DNA from: Arcticibacter pallidicorallinus
Lineage (GTDB): Bacteria > Bacteroidota > Bacteroidia > Sphingobacteriales > Sphingobacteriaceae
Reading direction: 5' to 3'
DNA: 64,000 nucleotides
Assembly: GCF_003002875.1 (NCBI RefSeq)
Contig: NZ_PVTH01000001.1
Coordinates: 372,001 to 436,000, forward strand
A program made the position numbers and the translations under genes. Positions 38,270 to 50,527 of the stretch are shown here, one piece after another. Numbering within the stretch: position 1 is the stretch's first letter; each line of letters starts with the position of its first letter. The notes under the pieces are model-generated. The model saw nothing but the letters and a program-made list of their open reading frames with translations. It was not told where the DNA came from and made no database searches.

Positions 38270-39622
38270 ATGGAGCTGGATTCAATTAAAAAGGTTTATC
38301 TCATAGGTATTGGCGGCATTGGAATGAGCGGCCTCGCCAGGTATTTTCATAAAAGAGGATGCCAGGTGAGCGGTTACGACCGTACGCGGACTGCCCTTAC
38401 AGATAGCCTTGTTGAAGAGAATATCAGCATTTCGTTTATTGACGATACCAGCGAACTGGTGAGTGCGTGGGCGGACAAGGAAAATATCCTTGTCATTTAT
38501 ACGCCGGCTATTCCGCGGGAATCCAGGATATTGAATTATTTCAAAGATGGCGGTTACATCCTGAAGAAACGTTCGGAAGTTCTGGGGATCATCAGCAGGG
38601 GTATGTTTACGATCGCTGTGGCGGGTACCCATGGGAAGACCACTACTTCGACGATGGTTGCGCATATACTGAAGCATACAGGATATGATTGTACCGCTTT
38701 TCTTGGGGGTATTTCGTCAAACTTCAATACGAATGTGCTCTTTGGAGAGAATAATGTGATGGTGGTGGAAGCGGATGAATATGATCGTTCATTTTTGACG
38801 CTGCATCCTGACATCGCTATTGTAACATCCATGGATGCGGATCATCTTGATATCTATGGAACAGACGATCAGGTAAAGGAATCGTTTCGGCTTTTTGCTT
38901 CGCAGTTGAAAGAAGGAGGAAAGCTGATTCATAAAAAGGGTCTCGCGCTGACAGGTGGATTGACTTATTCAGCGTCGGAACAGGCGGAGAGTTATGCACA
39001 TAACGTTCGTGTGGAGAATGGTCAGTTCTTTTTTGACTTCTCTGGTAATGGAAATGCGATCAGCGACATCGCTATGCCTTTGCCGGGACTACATAATATT
39101 GAAAACGCGGTAGCAGCGATACAGGCAGCCCTTTATTTGGAAATTCCGGCGGAGGATATAAAAACGGCAATTGCTGATTTCAGGGGCGTGAAACGTCGCT
39201 TCGAATATGTGGTAAGAGCAGAAAAGTCGGTTTATATCGATGATTATGCCCATCACCCGGAAGAATTGAGAGCCTGTATCTCGGCAGTAAAAACCCTGTA
39301 TCCGGATAAGACTTTAACGGTGATTTTTCAGCCGCATTTGTATTCCCGTACCAGGGACTTTGCTCCCGGCTTTGCCGAGGCGCTTGGTATGGCAGATGAG
39401 TTGATTCTGCTGGATATTTATCCTGCCAGAGAGCTTCCGATAGAAGGGGTGACGTCGAGGATTATTCTGGATGAAGTGGAAGGCGGCCTCAAAATGCTTT
39501 GCAGCATGGAGGAGTGCCTGCATTATATTTCAATCCGGAAGCCGGAACTTCTGCTTACGGTTGGAGCGGGTGATATTGATACTATGGTTGGACCTTTAAA
39601 GGAGATGATGAGCCATGCTTAA
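38270..39622 (+). CDS. murC: UDP-N-acetylmuramate:L-alanine ligase
   Basis: The 450-residue Mur ligase has a Rossmann start (YLIGIGGIGMSG) that binds the UDP-sugar, the ATP loop GTHGKTT at 119-125, and the MurC-type segments EADEYDRSF and DDYAHHPEE. It adds the first stem residue. The last 8 bp overlap ftsQ. Confidence 0.97.
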   Translation: MELDSIKKVYLIGIGGIGMSGLARYFHKRGCQVSGYDRTRTALTDSLVEENISISFIDDTSELVSAWADKENILVIYTPAIPRESRILNYFKDGGYILKKRSEVLGIISRGMFTIAVAGTHGKTTTSTMVAHILKHTGYDCTAFLGGISSNFNTNVLFGENNVMVVEADEYDRSFLTLHPDIAIVTSMDADHLDIYGTDDQVKESFRLFASQLKEGGKLIHKKGLALTGGLTYSASEQAESYAHNVRVENGQFFFDFSGNGNAISDIAMPLPGLHNIENAVAAIQAALYLEIPAEDIKTAIADFRGVKRRFEYVVRAEKSVYIDDYAHHPEELRACISAVKTLYPDKTLTVIFQPHLYSRTRDFAPGFAEALGMADELILLDIYPARELPIEGVTSRIILDEVEGGLKMLCSMEECLHYISIRKPELLLTVGAGDIDTMVGPLKEMMSHA

Positions 39623-40424
39623 AAGGATCGCCTGGAAACGGATTTTGTGCGTATTCACGTGGTTACTCAGCATTGGGGGACTGATGGTATTGATGAGCTT
39701 TATCGATGGTAAAAAGAGCTATTTAAAGTGTAAGGATATTAAAGTTATCATACCGGGAACTGCGGGATTTATTGACCGCAACGAAGTGAACAGGATTATT
39801 CAGAATCATTCAGGTCTGATTATCAGCAAGTACTTGCATGAGATTAATTTGCATGAGCTGGAGAATGAATTTAAGAGGAATCCTTATATCAGGGACGCGA
39901 AGGTTTTTGCGGATATGGACGGAACGGTAAACATTAAAGTTATTCAAAGTGATCCGATTTTAAGGGTCATGACTTTGAACAACCAGGATTATTACATTGA
40001 CAGGCTGGGAAACAAAATTCCTGTGTCTAAGGACTATACACCTCATGTACTGGTGGCGAACGGACATATAACGGAAAATTATACAAAAAGAGAAGATTCG
40101 CTTAGAACAAAAGTGACGCGCGATTTGTATAAAACAGCTCTGTACGTTGAAAAAGATTCTTTATGGCGAGATCAGTTTGAGCAGCTCTACGTGAATGCAC
40201 AACGAGAAATTGAGATCGTGCCTCGTGTTGGAAATCAGAAGATTATTTTAGGAGATGCAGACTCCCTGGAGACAAGGCTGCGCAATTTAAAAGTATTCTA
40301 CAAAAAGGCTATGCCGGTTGTGGGGTGGAATGCTTATAAAACAATAAACATTAAATACACGAACCAGATCATTTGTGAGCGCAACCTCGCAGACAGTGCC
40401 TGGCTCGTGATAACACAAAAGTAA
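39615..40424 (+). CDS. ftsQ: Division protein FtsQ
   Basis: The 269-residue protein has a short basic N terminus, one transmembrane segment (about 10-28), a POTRA-like domain (about 40-110) and a periplasmic beta domain. No strong motifs exist in this family; size, topology and the place between murC and ftsA decide. It should link FtsL and the cytoplasmic ring to septal synthesis. It overlaps murC by 8 bp. Confidence 0.9.
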   Translation: MLKRIAWKRILCVFTWLLSIGGLMVLMSFIDGKKSYLKCKDIKVIIPGTAGFIDRNEVNRIIQNHSGLIISKYLHEINLHELENEFKRNPYIRDAKVFADMDGTVNIKVIQSDPILRVMTLNNQDYYIDRLGNKIPVSKDYTPHVLVANGHITENYTKREDSLRTKVTRDLYKTALYVEKDSLWRDQFEQLYVNAQREIEIVPRVGNQKIILGDADSLETRLRNLKVFYKKAMPVVGWNAYKTINIKYTNQIICERNLADSAWLVITQK

Positions 40425-40473
40425 AACGGAAAACATCAACAATACATCAGCAAAAAAAATTAACACCTTAGTT

Positions 40474-41823
40474 ATGGATAAAGGCACTTCTACATCATCG
40501 AAAAATTCGCCTATTGTCGTCGGTTTAGACATAGGAACAACTAAAATTTGTGTGATAGTTGGCCGCCGAAGTGGACATGGGAAGATAGAAATACTCGGAT
40601 TGGGTAAGGCAGAATCGGCTGGTGTGAGCCGGGGTGTGGTAGCCAATATACAGAAGACTGTTCAGGGCATTCTTCAGGCGGTTGAGGAGGCCAGTGTCCA
40701 GTCTAACGTAGAGATTAAGATCGTCAATGTCGGTATCGCCGGGCAACACATAAAAAGCCTTCAGCACCGCGGAATTCTTACAAGGAAAGATCTGCAGAAC
40801 GAGATTCAGCGTAAAGACATCGAGAAGCTTATCGAGGATATGTATAAGCTTGTCATGCCTCCGGGAGAAGAGATTATTCATGTCCTTCCGCAGGAATTTA
40901 CCATCGACAACGAGCCGGGTATCAAAGATCCGATCGGAATGGCAGGAGTACGTCTTGAGGCGAATTTCCACATCATTTCGGGTCATGTGAGTGCCGTAAG
41001 GAACATTTTGAAATGCGTTCGCAATGCAAACCTGGAAACGCAGGAACTGATCCTGGAGCCACTGGCGTCATCTGATGCTGTGTTGAGCGACGAGGAAAAA
41101 GAAGCTGGTGTTGTTTTGGTAGACATCGGTGGTGGTACTACCGATATCGCGATCTTCCACGAAGGCATCATCAGACATACGGCTGTGATTCCATTCGGTG
41201 GTAACAGCGTTACAGAGGATATCCGTGAAGGGTGTTCGGTAATGCGCAATCAGGCAGAGCTCCTGAAAACACGCTTCGGATCTGCCCTGGCTGACGAGAA
41301 TAAAGACAATGAGATTATTTCAGTGCCGGGATTGAGAGGAAGAGAGCCTAAGGAAATTTCTGTTAAGAATCTGGCTTATGTGATCCAGGCGAGAATGGAG
41401 GAGATCATTGAGCACGTTTATTACGAAATCAAGGCTTCGGGATATGAGAAAAGGTTGATCGCCGGGATCGTGATTACGGGTGGTGGGGCGCAACTGAAGC
41501 ATCTGCCACAGCTGGTTGAGTATGTTACAGGGCTGGATTGCCGTGTGGGATATCCTAACGAGCATCTTGCTAAAAATGAAGTGCTGCCTAAGAATATATA
41601 TGATGATCTGAAGAGTCCGCTTTATGCTACAGGTATCGGTCTTTTGATCAAGGGAATTCAGAAAGCAGAAGAGGTGCAGGAAATGATGAAACAGCCAGGT
41701 GTTTATGTACAAGCGCCTCAGGATCCGAAGAATAAGAAAAGTATCGGCTTATTTGATAAGCTCCTTCAAACGGGTGCGAGGTTTATCAAAGATGATATCA
41801 AGGACGAGGATTACCTGAAGTAA
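40474..41823 (+). CDS. ftsA: Division protein FtsA
   Basis: The 449-residue actin-like ATPase has phosphate loop 1 (VVGLDIGTTKI), phosphate loop 2 (VDIGGGTTD), the adenosine motif (ITGGGAQLKH) and at the C terminus an amphipathic helix (LFDKLLQTGARFI) that binds the membrane. It tethers FtsZ filaments. A tail of about 40 residues between the core and this helix is of the kind found in the phylum. Confidence 0.97.
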   Translation: MDKGTSTSSKNSPIVVGLDIGTTKICVIVGRRSGHGKIEILGLGKAESAGVSRGVVANIQKTVQGILQAVEEASVQSNVEIKIVNVGIAGQHIKSLQHRGILTRKDLQNEIQRKDIEKLIEDMYKLVMPPGEEIIHVLPQEFTIDNEPGIKDPIGMAGVRLEANFHIISGHVSAVRNILKCVRNANLETQELILEPLASSDAVLSDEEKEAGVVLVDIGGGTTDIAIFHEGIIRHTAVIPFGGNSVTEDIREGCSVMRNQAELLKTRFGSALADENKDNEIISVPGLRGREPKEISVKNLAYVIQARMEEIIEHVYYEIKASGYEKRLIAGIVITGGGAQLKHLPQLVEYVTGLDCRVGYPNEHLAKNEVLPKNIYDDLKSPLYATGIGLLIKGIQKAEEVQEMMKQPGVYVQAPQDPKNKKSIGLFDKLLQTGARFIKDDIKDEDYLK

Positions 41824-41830
41824 TTTTCAA

Positions 41831-41876
41831 CAAAGGATTAGTTTTCCACAATCTTAACAAATGTGGAAAACCTTTG
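41831..41876. promoter_or_regulatory. Palindrome with two DnaA-box-like sequences between ftsA and ftsZ
   Basis: GTTTTCCACA (41841-41850) and its exact reverse complement TGTGGAAAAC (41862-41871) flank an 11-bp spacer; an outer CAAAGG...CCTTTG pair extends the symmetry. Each arm holds TTTTCCACA, one base from the DnaA box TTATCCACA. It lies 79 bp before the ftsZ ATG. It could be a DnaA or other dimer site, or an RNA hairpin between the two genes. Confidence 0.45.
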
Positions 41877-41949
41877 TGTAAAATTATTTAATATTACGAT
41901 GGTGCAATGGCGATAAAATTCGAAATCTATTCTATTGATTGATAACGAT

Positions 41950-43575
41950 ATGCAGTTTGAAATGTTAAAAGAAAAATCATCAATTATCAAGGTAATTGGT
42001 GTTGGTGGCGGCGGTGGTAACGCAGTAAACCATATGTATAGGCAAGGAATTACAGGGGTGGATTTCATCATTTGTAATACGGATGCCCAGGCCCTTGAAC
42101 TTAGCCCGATTCCTAATAAGGTTCAGCTGGGTGCAAGTTTAACGGAGGGAATGGGCGCTGGATCAATACCTGAGGTGGGGAAGAACTCTGCAATAGAAAA
42201 TATTGAAGATATAAAACGTATGCTTGGCAGCACGACCAAAATGTTGTTCATTACTGCAGGAATGGGTGGTGGAACCGGTACGGGCGCAAGTCCGATCATA
42301 GCAAAAGCTGCGAAAGAACTGGATATTCTTACGGTAGGCATCATTACTACTCCTTTCTCTTTTGAGGGAAAGCGTAGAAAGATGCAGGCAGAAGAAGGGC
42401 TCGAGGAGTTTAAAAAGTACGTAGATTCTTATCTGGTCATATCCAATGACCGGTTACGGGAAATCTTCGGAAACCTGACGCTTAGTGCAGCCTTCGCCCA
42501 GGCAGACAATATTTTAACAACTGCAGCAAAAGGGATAGCGGAAATTATTACGATACCGGGTTATATAAACGTCGACTTTAAGGATGTTCGCACAGTTATG
42601 AACAACAGCGGTGTTGCGATCATGGGTAGCTATTCTGCAGAAGGCGAGAGCCGTGCTCTTCGCGCTGTTGAGGGTGCTCTTGCATCTCCATTGCTGAAGG
42701 ATAACGAAATCGAAGGTGCCCGTTACATTCTGTTGAATATCAGTTCGGGTTCGAGGGAAGTCTCTATGGACGAGGTGAGCGTGATTACAGATTACATCCA
42801 GGATGAAGCTGGTTTAGCGGCTGATCTTATCTGGGGTAACTGTATGGATGAAAATCTTGGTGATAAAATATCGGTAACGATCATTGCTACAGGCTTCCAG
42901 ACGAAAGAGGAAAGGGCTATAGAGAAGAGTCATCAAAAAAAGGTGTCTTTGCTGACACCGGACAATGCGCCGATGATTAAGCCTGTAAATTCTTTCATTG
43001 AACAAGTTGAAGAGGCTGAAGAGCTGAAAGAAGAGGAGCCTGCTCCGTCTAAGTTTACAGCGGAATTACAGGTTGATTTGTTTGGAGGTTTTGCTCCGAA
43101 GAAAATAGAAGAAAAGAAGGTTGCTGAACAACCGAAAGTGATCAGACATACTTTGCAGGATGAAGAAAAGCAGATTCAGGAGTCGTCTTTTGAATTTGGT
43201 TTTAAAGTGGCTGAAAGTGAATATCAGTTTGATGATGTACCCGTACAATCGGCACCCTCAGCTCAGGAGCCAGCTAAACCGGTTGAGCCAATAGCTTATA
43301 ACCCCGACGAGAACAAGACAGATGAGTCTATCGAGGAGCAGCTCAGAAAGTCAAGGGAACGTATTTTGAGACTAAAGGATTTGAGTATGAAGCTACGTTC
43401 AGCGAATGGGCTTCAGGAGTTGGAAGCAGAGCCAGCTTACAAAAGGAAACAAATGGCTCTTCAACAGGTTCCGCATTCTTCAGAATCTCAGGTTTCTCGG
43501 TTTACCTTATCTAATGAAGATGGGGTGACTGAAATCAGACCTAATAATTCGTTTTTACACGATAATGTAGACTAG
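41950..43575 (+). CDS. ftsZ: Division protein FtsZ
   Basis: ATG 41950 (MQFEMLKEKSS) is preferred to the in-frame TTG 41935. The 541-residue protein has the N-terminal GVGGGGGNAVN, the tubulin signature GGGTGTG at 106-112 and the T7 loop NVDFKDV. After the core (about 1-320) comes a long variable linker rich in Glu, Lys and Pro, and a conserved end (EIRPNNSFLHDNVD) typical of the phylum that should bind FtsA. It polymerises with GTP into the Z ring. Confidence 0.98.
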   Translation: MQFEMLKEKSSIIKVIGVGGGGGNAVNHMYRQGITGVDFIICNTDAQALELSPIPNKVQLGASLTEGMGAGSIPEVGKNSAIENIEDIKRMLGSTTKMLFITAGMGGGTGTGASPIIAKAAKELDILTVGIITTPFSFEGKRRKMQAEEGLEEFKKYVDSYLVISNDRLREIFGNLTLSAAFAQADNILTTAAKGIAEIITIPGYINVDFKDVRTVMNNSGVAIMGSYSAEGESRALRAVEGALASPLLKDNEIEGARYILLNISSGSREVSMDEVSVITDYIQDEAGLAADLIWGNCMDENLGDKISVTIIATGFQTKEERAIEKSHQKKVSLLTPDNAPMIKPVNSFIEQVEEAEELKEEEPAPSKFTAELQVDLFGGFAPKKIEEKKVAEQPKVIRHTLQDEEKQIQESSFEFGFKVAESEYQFDDVPVQSAPSAQEPAKPVEPIAYNPDENKTDESIEEQLRKSRERILRLKDLSMKLRSANGLQELEAEPAYKRKQMALQQVPHSSESQVSRFTLSNEDGVTEIRPNNSFLHDNVD

Positions 43576-43594
43576 ATTTATTTTAATAGAAATC

Positions 43595-43625
43595 AAAGCC
43601 CTTGCAGTTAGTAAGGGCTTTTTGC
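43595..43625 (+). terminator. Rho-independent terminator after ftsZ
   Basis: AAAGCCCTT (43595-43603) pairs with AAGGGCTTT (43613-43621) around a 9-nt loop and is followed by T-rich sequence. It closes the dcw transcript. Confidence 0.9.
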
Positions 43626-43664
43626 TTTTGTAAGAATTAATGCAGGCAAGCTTTTTAAAATTGC

Positions 43665-43672
43665 TAACTTTG
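43665..43672 (+). promoter_or_regulatory. -7 promoter element of the alpha-oxoamine synthase gene
   Basis: TAACTTTG followed by CAAC matches TAnnTTTG. It lies 36 bp before the TTG start at 43708. No good -33 element is seen. Confidence 0.5.
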
Positions 43673-43707
43673 CAACTTTATTTTGTAGTTAATTAAATTT
43701 TAATACG

Positions 43708-44949
43708 TTGGATATATTCGATAAGATATCTCAGAACATGGGACCGTTAGGCCAGCACCAAAAGATGGCGCATGGATACTTTGCATTTCCTAAACTGGAA
43801 GGTGAGATCGGACCTCATATGAAGTTCAGGGGAAAGGATCACCTGGTGTGGAGCCTGAACAATTACCTTGGCCTTGCAAATCATCCGGAGGTAAGGGAAG
43901 CGGATGCGAAAGGTGCGCAGGAGTTTGGAATGGCTTACCCAATGGGAGCCAGGATGATGTCTGGAAATTCCAACCATCATGAGGCTCTGGAGCAGGATCT
44001 TGCAAAATTTACTGGAAAGCAAGATGCGTTCTTGCTGAACTACGGATATCAGGGGATGGTATCGATTATCGATACGCTTGTTGACCGTAACGATGTTATC
44101 GTTTATGACGCGGAATGTCATGCGTGTATTATAGATGGTTTAAGGCTTCATATTGGTAAGCGGTTTGTTTACCAACACAATGATATTGAAAGCTGCAGAA
44201 AGCAGTTGGAGCGTGCTACAAAGCTTACCAGTCAGACTGGTGGTGGTATATTAGTGATTACAGAAGGTGTATTTGGTATGTCGGGTGCTCAAGGCAAACT
44301 GGCGGACATTGTGGCTTTGAAAAGCGACTTTAATTTCCGTTTGCTTATCGATGACGCACACGGATTCGGTACAATGGGAGCAACAGGAGCGGGTACTCAC
44401 GAGGCTCAAAACTGCATTGACGGAGTTGATGTTTACTTTGGGACATTTGCGAAGTCTATGGCAGGAATTGGTGCGTTCGTGTCTTCCACCGAGACGATTG
44501 TTAACTATCTCAGGTATAATATGCGTTCACAGACCTTTGCGAAGGCTCTTCCGATGCCTATGGTTATCGGTTTACGTAAGAGGCTGGAGCTGCTTCAAAG
44601 TAAGCCTGAGCTGAGAGAGAAACTATGGAATATTGCTGCTACTTTACAAAAGGGACTGCGTGAACGCGGATTCAACCTAGGTGTAACTGACACCATGGTA
44701 ACTCCTGTATTCTTGAAAGGTGAGCTGAACGAAGCTACGGCCATCACGATGGATTTACGTGAGAACTACAGTATTTTCTGCTCAATCGTTGTGTATCCGG
44801 TTATTCCGAAAGGTTTAATGGAGCTTCGGATCATTCCAACGGCCGCACACTCACCGGAAGATGTTCAGGTTACCCTGGATGCGTTTTCAGAGGTTGCAGA
44901 AAAGCTTAAAGCAGGTTATTACAAAGAGCAGAGTGCTGTAAACGTATAG
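43708..44949 (+). CDS. PLP-dependent alpha-oxoamine synthase (serine palmitoyltransferase / KBL-like)
   Basis: The 413-residue protein has the alpha-oxoamine synthase features NNYLGL, SGNSNHHEALE, DDAHGFG (215-221) and the PLP lysine K249 in GTFAKSMAG. Members condense an amino acid with an acyl-CoA: serine palmitoyltransferase, 2-amino-3-ketobutyrate ligase or AONS. The phylum makes sphingolipids, so a link to that pathway is possible, but this sequence differs from the classical Sphingobacterium enzyme as I remember it, and the substrate is open. The start is TTG (no ATG in frame upstream); starting at the next ATG, 43738, would cut conserved residues. Confidence 0.85.
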   Translation: MDIFDKISQNMGPLGQHQKMAHGYFAFPKLEGEIGPHMKFRGKDHLVWSLNNYLGLANHPEVREADAKGAQEFGMAYPMGARMMSGNSNHHEALEQDLAKFTGKQDAFLLNYGYQGMVSIIDTLVDRNDVIVYDAECHACIIDGLRLHIGKRFVYQHNDIESCRKQLERATKLTSQTGGGILVITEGVFGMSGAQGKLADIVALKSDFNFRLLIDDAHGFGTMGATGAGTHEAQNCIDGVDVYFGTFAKSMAGIGAFVSSTETIVNYLRYNMRSQTFAKALPMPMVIGLRKRLELLQSKPELREKLWNIAATLQKGLRERGFNLGVTDTMVTPVFLKGELNEATAITMDLRENYSIFCSIVVYPVIPKGLMELRIIPTAAHSPEDVQVTLDAFSEVAEKLKAGYYKEQSAVNV

Positions 44950-45063
44950 TCTTCGTTTTCAGGTCGGTTAGCTGTCTTAATTCGTAGATAATTATTTTTT
45001 TTCTTCAAAAAAGCTATTACATTAGCTTAAGCTTAATAGAAGCAGAACTAAAACTAACGTATT

Positions 45064-45261
45064 ATGGCAAATTTTGAAAGGTTTACCGAGCTAAAGGAGC
45101 TCCTGACTGGCTTAGAGGCAGATGCAGACAAATTCTATAACAAAGGAAATAGTGCTGCCGGTACTAGATTAAGAAAAGGCTTGCAGGATATTAAAAATCT
45201 TGCACAGTCCATTCGTCTGGAAATTCAGGAATCTAAAAATTCGGTAGCTGCTAAGAAGTAA
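45064..45261 (+). CDS. Histone H1-like protein
   Basis: The 65-residue protein (MANFERFTELKELL start, KNSVAAKK end) matches the short H1-like/Hc1 proteins of Bacteroidota, which are helical and have a basic tail. They are thought to bind DNA or to act as small nucleoid proteins. A strong terminator follows at once, so it is a single-gene unit. Confidence 0.82.
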   Translation: MANFERFTELKELLTGLEADADKFYNKGNSAAGTRLRKGLQDIKNLAQSIRLEIQESKNSVAAKK

Positions 45262-45270
45262 TTTTACACA

Positions 45271-45300
45271 AAAAAAGAGAGTAGCGATACTCTCTTTTTT
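45271..45300. terminator. Bidirectional terminator between the H1-like gene and dapA
   Basis: AAAAAAGAGAGTA (45271-45283) and TACTCTCTTTTTT (45288-45300) form a perfect 13-bp stem with a GCGA loop. The A- and T-runs allow it to work in both directions for the two convergent genes. Confidence 0.9.
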
Positions 45301-45305
45301 TGTTT

Positions 45306-46184
45306 TTATATGATTTTATCCAACTCCAGGCGGATCACTTCGCTGTTCTGCTCACTAACAGGACATAGCGGTAAGCGGAGGTAATCATCACAAATCCCTA
45401 AGTGCTTCAAGGCTGATTTTATGCCCCCAGGGTTGTTTTCAGCGAAGAGTTTGCTGAAGAAATTCGTAAGCTTCAGAAACTTGGGTGCAGCTGTCTTAAA
45501 GTCGCCGGAAAGACCAAGCCGAACGACATCCGAGAGTTGCTTTGGTATGGCATTTCCTGCTACAGAAATGATACCCGAGCCACCCATCGCTATAAGGGGA
45601 AGGGTGATGCCATCATCTCCTGAGATAAAGAGGAAATCTTCCGGCTTATCACGCAGTATAACGTTAAACTGATCGAAATTACCGGAGGCTTCTTTAGTGC
45701 CAAATATATTGCTGCAATCGTTAGCAAGACGCAGCGTGGTTTCAGCAGAAATATTGCTGGCTGTTCTGCCCGGAACATTATAGATCAGAACCGGCAGGGG
45801 AGATTGTTCAGCAATGATTTTATAATGCTGATAAATTCCTTCTTGTGTTGGCTTATTATAGAAAGGGCTCACAGAGAGGATTGCGTCGTAGCCTTCTGTA
45901 TTAAACTTCTTAAGTCCTTCAAGCACTTCTGCGGTATTATAGCCGCCTATACCTGCCATGAGAGGAACCCGTTTATCTACCACTTCGGCAGTAAACTTCC
46001 ATACAGCTTCTTTTTCACTCTTGCTTAGGGTAGCAGCCTCACCTGTTGTTCCCAGAACAACCAGGTATTCGACTCCGCCGTCTATTTGATAGTTAATCAG
46101 TTTGCTTAGTCCCTGATAATCTATTGATCCATTCTGATCGAACGGGGTAACCATAGCTACTCCAGTTCCTAAAAATTTATTCAT
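45306..46184 (-). CDS. dapA: 4-hydroxy-tetrahydrodipicolinate synthase
   Basis: The 292-residue TIM-barrel protein has GTTGEAATL (45-53), Tyr residues at YNVPGRT (135-141) and the Schiff-base Lys164 in FGTKEASG. It condenses pyruvate with aspartate semialdehyde, the first step to diaminopimelate and lysine. This fits MurE of the diaminopimelate type in the same window. Confidence 0.97.
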   Translation of the reverse strand: MNKFLGTGVAMVTPFDQNGSIDYQGLSKLINYQIDGGVEYLVVLGTTGEAATLSKSEKEAVWKFTAEVVDKRVPLMAGIGGYNTAEVLEGLKKFNTEGYDAILSVSPFYNKPTQEGIYQHYKIIAEQSPLPVLIYNVPGRTASNISAETTLRLANDCSNIFGTKEASGNFDQFNVILRDKPEDFLFISGDDGITLPLIAMGGSGIISVAGNAIPKQLSDVVRLGLSGDFKTAAPKFLKLTNFFSKLFAENNPGGIKSALKHLGICDDYLRLPLCPVSEQNSEVIRLELDKII

Positions 46185-46270
46185 TCGTAAGTGCCTGTGA
46201 TTCCTAATTATCGGATTTGAAATTTAGTCTGCTAAGTTAATAGGTTTTATTGAAAAATAGTTCCGTTTTA

Positions 46271-48999
<2,729 letters not shown>

Positions 49000-49083
49000 G
49001 GGTTGGAGGTGACGCGCAATTGCTACAATATAATAAGATTTATTGATTCAGGGAAGCGAGAGCTCATTAAGTCGCAGAATTTC

Positions 49084-49091
49084 TATCTTTG
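49084..49091 (+). promoter_or_regulatory. -7 promoter element of tyrS
   Basis: TATCTTTG matches TAnnTTTG and is 18 bp before the ATG, giving a leader of only about 10-13 nt. No -33 TTTG is seen at the right distance. Confidence 0.5.
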
Positions 49092-49109
49092 CGACTTTAA
49101 ACGAACAAA

Positions 49110-50393
49110 ATGAATTTTATAGAAGAACTCAGATGGAGAGGCATGCTACACGATATGATGCCTGGAACAGAGGAAGAACTGAATAAAGGCATGGTATCGG
49201 GATATATTGGTTTTGATCCAACTGCTGATTCTCTCCATGTGGGGCATCTTACACAAATCATGACGCTCATCCATTTCCAGAACGCAGGACATAAGCCTTT
49301 TGCGCTTGTGGGTGGAGCCACAGGAATGGTTGGGGACCCTTCAGGGAAATCGGCGGAGAGAAACTTGCTCTCGGAAGAAACGCTCCAGAAGAATGTTCAT
49401 GCCCTGGAAACGCAGTTGAAGAAGTTTTTGGATTTCGACTGCGGTCCTAATAGTGCCGAGATGGTTAACAACTACGACTGGTTCAAGAATTTCAACTTTC
49501 TAGACTTTATTCGTGACGTTGGAAAGCACATCACCGTGAATTATATGATGGCCAAAGACTCCGTTAAGAAGCGTTTGGAGGGAGATGCCGGTCTGTCATT
49601 TACCGAATTCAGCTACCAGCTGATTCAGGGTTATGATTTTTATTGGTTGTGGAAGAACAAAAACTGTCAGGTTCAGATGGGTGGTTCAGATCAGTGGGGC
49701 AATATTGTGACCGGAACAGAGCTAATACGCCGTATGGGCGGAGGAGGAGCTTTCGCGATGACTACTCAACTCATCAAGAAGGCTGATGGTAACAAGTTCG
49801 GAAAGACTGAGTCTGGTGCCGTTTGGCTGGATCCCGAGAGGACTTCTCCTTATAAGTTTTATCAGTTTTGGCTGAATGCGAGTGATGAGGATGCGAAAAA
49901 TTGGATCAGGATCTTTTCCTTGAAATCTAAGGAGGAAATAGAGGCTATTGAAGCTGAGCATGCAACGGCTCCACATATGCGCGCACTTCAAAAAGCCCTC
50001 GCTGCTGAGATTACCATCCGCACTCACTCTGAGGAAGCGCTGCAAAAAGCGTTAACGACCTCAGACTTCCTTTTTGGAAACGGACCGATCGAATTTCTTT
50101 CACAACTGACTGAAGCTGAAGTGCTGGAGATATTCGAAGGGATACCCCAGTTCGACATGTCAAGGGAATTGCTTAGTGAAGGTCTCAACGTGGTAGATAT
50201 GCTTGCTGAACATACGAAGGTATTCCCCTCTAAGGGCGAAGCACGCAAGATGATTCAGGGTGGTGGTTTAGCTATTAATCGTTCCAAGGTTGCTGATGCC
50301 GCGGAGCTCATACAGTTAACACACCTGATTAGCGACAAATTTATAGTGGTACAAAAGGGTAAGAAGAACTATTTTCTTATTACCGTAGCATAA
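49110..50393 (+). CDS. tyrS: Tyrosyl-tRNA synthetase
   Basis: The 427-residue class I synthetase has the HIGH-type motif HVGH at 43-46, tyrosine-binding residues in GGSDQWGN, the KMSKS-type loop KFGKT at 229-233 and a C-terminal S4 RNA-binding domain (about 355-420). It charges tRNA-Tyr. It is a single-gene unit closed by a terminator. Confidence 0.98.
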   Translation: MNFIEELRWRGMLHDMMPGTEEELNKGMVSGYIGFDPTADSLHVGHLTQIMTLIHFQNAGHKPFALVGGATGMVGDPSGKSAERNLLSEETLQKNVHALETQLKKFLDFDCGPNSAEMVNNYDWFKNFNFLDFIRDVGKHITVNYMMAKDSVKKRLEGDAGLSFTEFSYQLIQGYDFYWLWKNKNCQVQMGGSDQWGNIVTGTELIRRMGGGGAFAMTTQLIKKADGNKFGKTESGAVWLDPERTSPYKFYQFWLNASDEDAKNWIRIFSLKSKEEIEAIEAEHATAPHMRALQKALAAEITIRTHSEEALQKALTTSDFLFGNGPIEFLSQLTEAEVLEIFEGIPQFDMSRELLSEGLNVVDMLAEHTKVFPSKGEARKMIQGGGLAINRSKVADAAELIQLTHLISDKFIVVQKGKKNYFLITVA

Positions 50394-50400
50394 TAGTAAA

Positions 50401-50457
50401 AAAAAAGGTGCAGTGTGGGCGCGGGAGGGAAACTATTACCAGCGCTGCGCCTTTTTT
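50401..50457. terminator. Terminator between tyrS and the LuxE-like gene
   Basis: AAAAAAGGTGCAG (50401-50413) pairs with CTGCGCCTTTTTT (50445-50457), with one G-T pair. The loop is long (31 nt) and has a further GCGC pair. A- and T-runs suggest action for both convergent genes. Confidence 0.75.
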
Positions 50458-50527
50458 ATTCAGTGTAACCTCCGTATGGTCAGCTGTCGCATCCTGAAGC
50501 TGCCGCTAAGTCACAGGCCTGATAATG

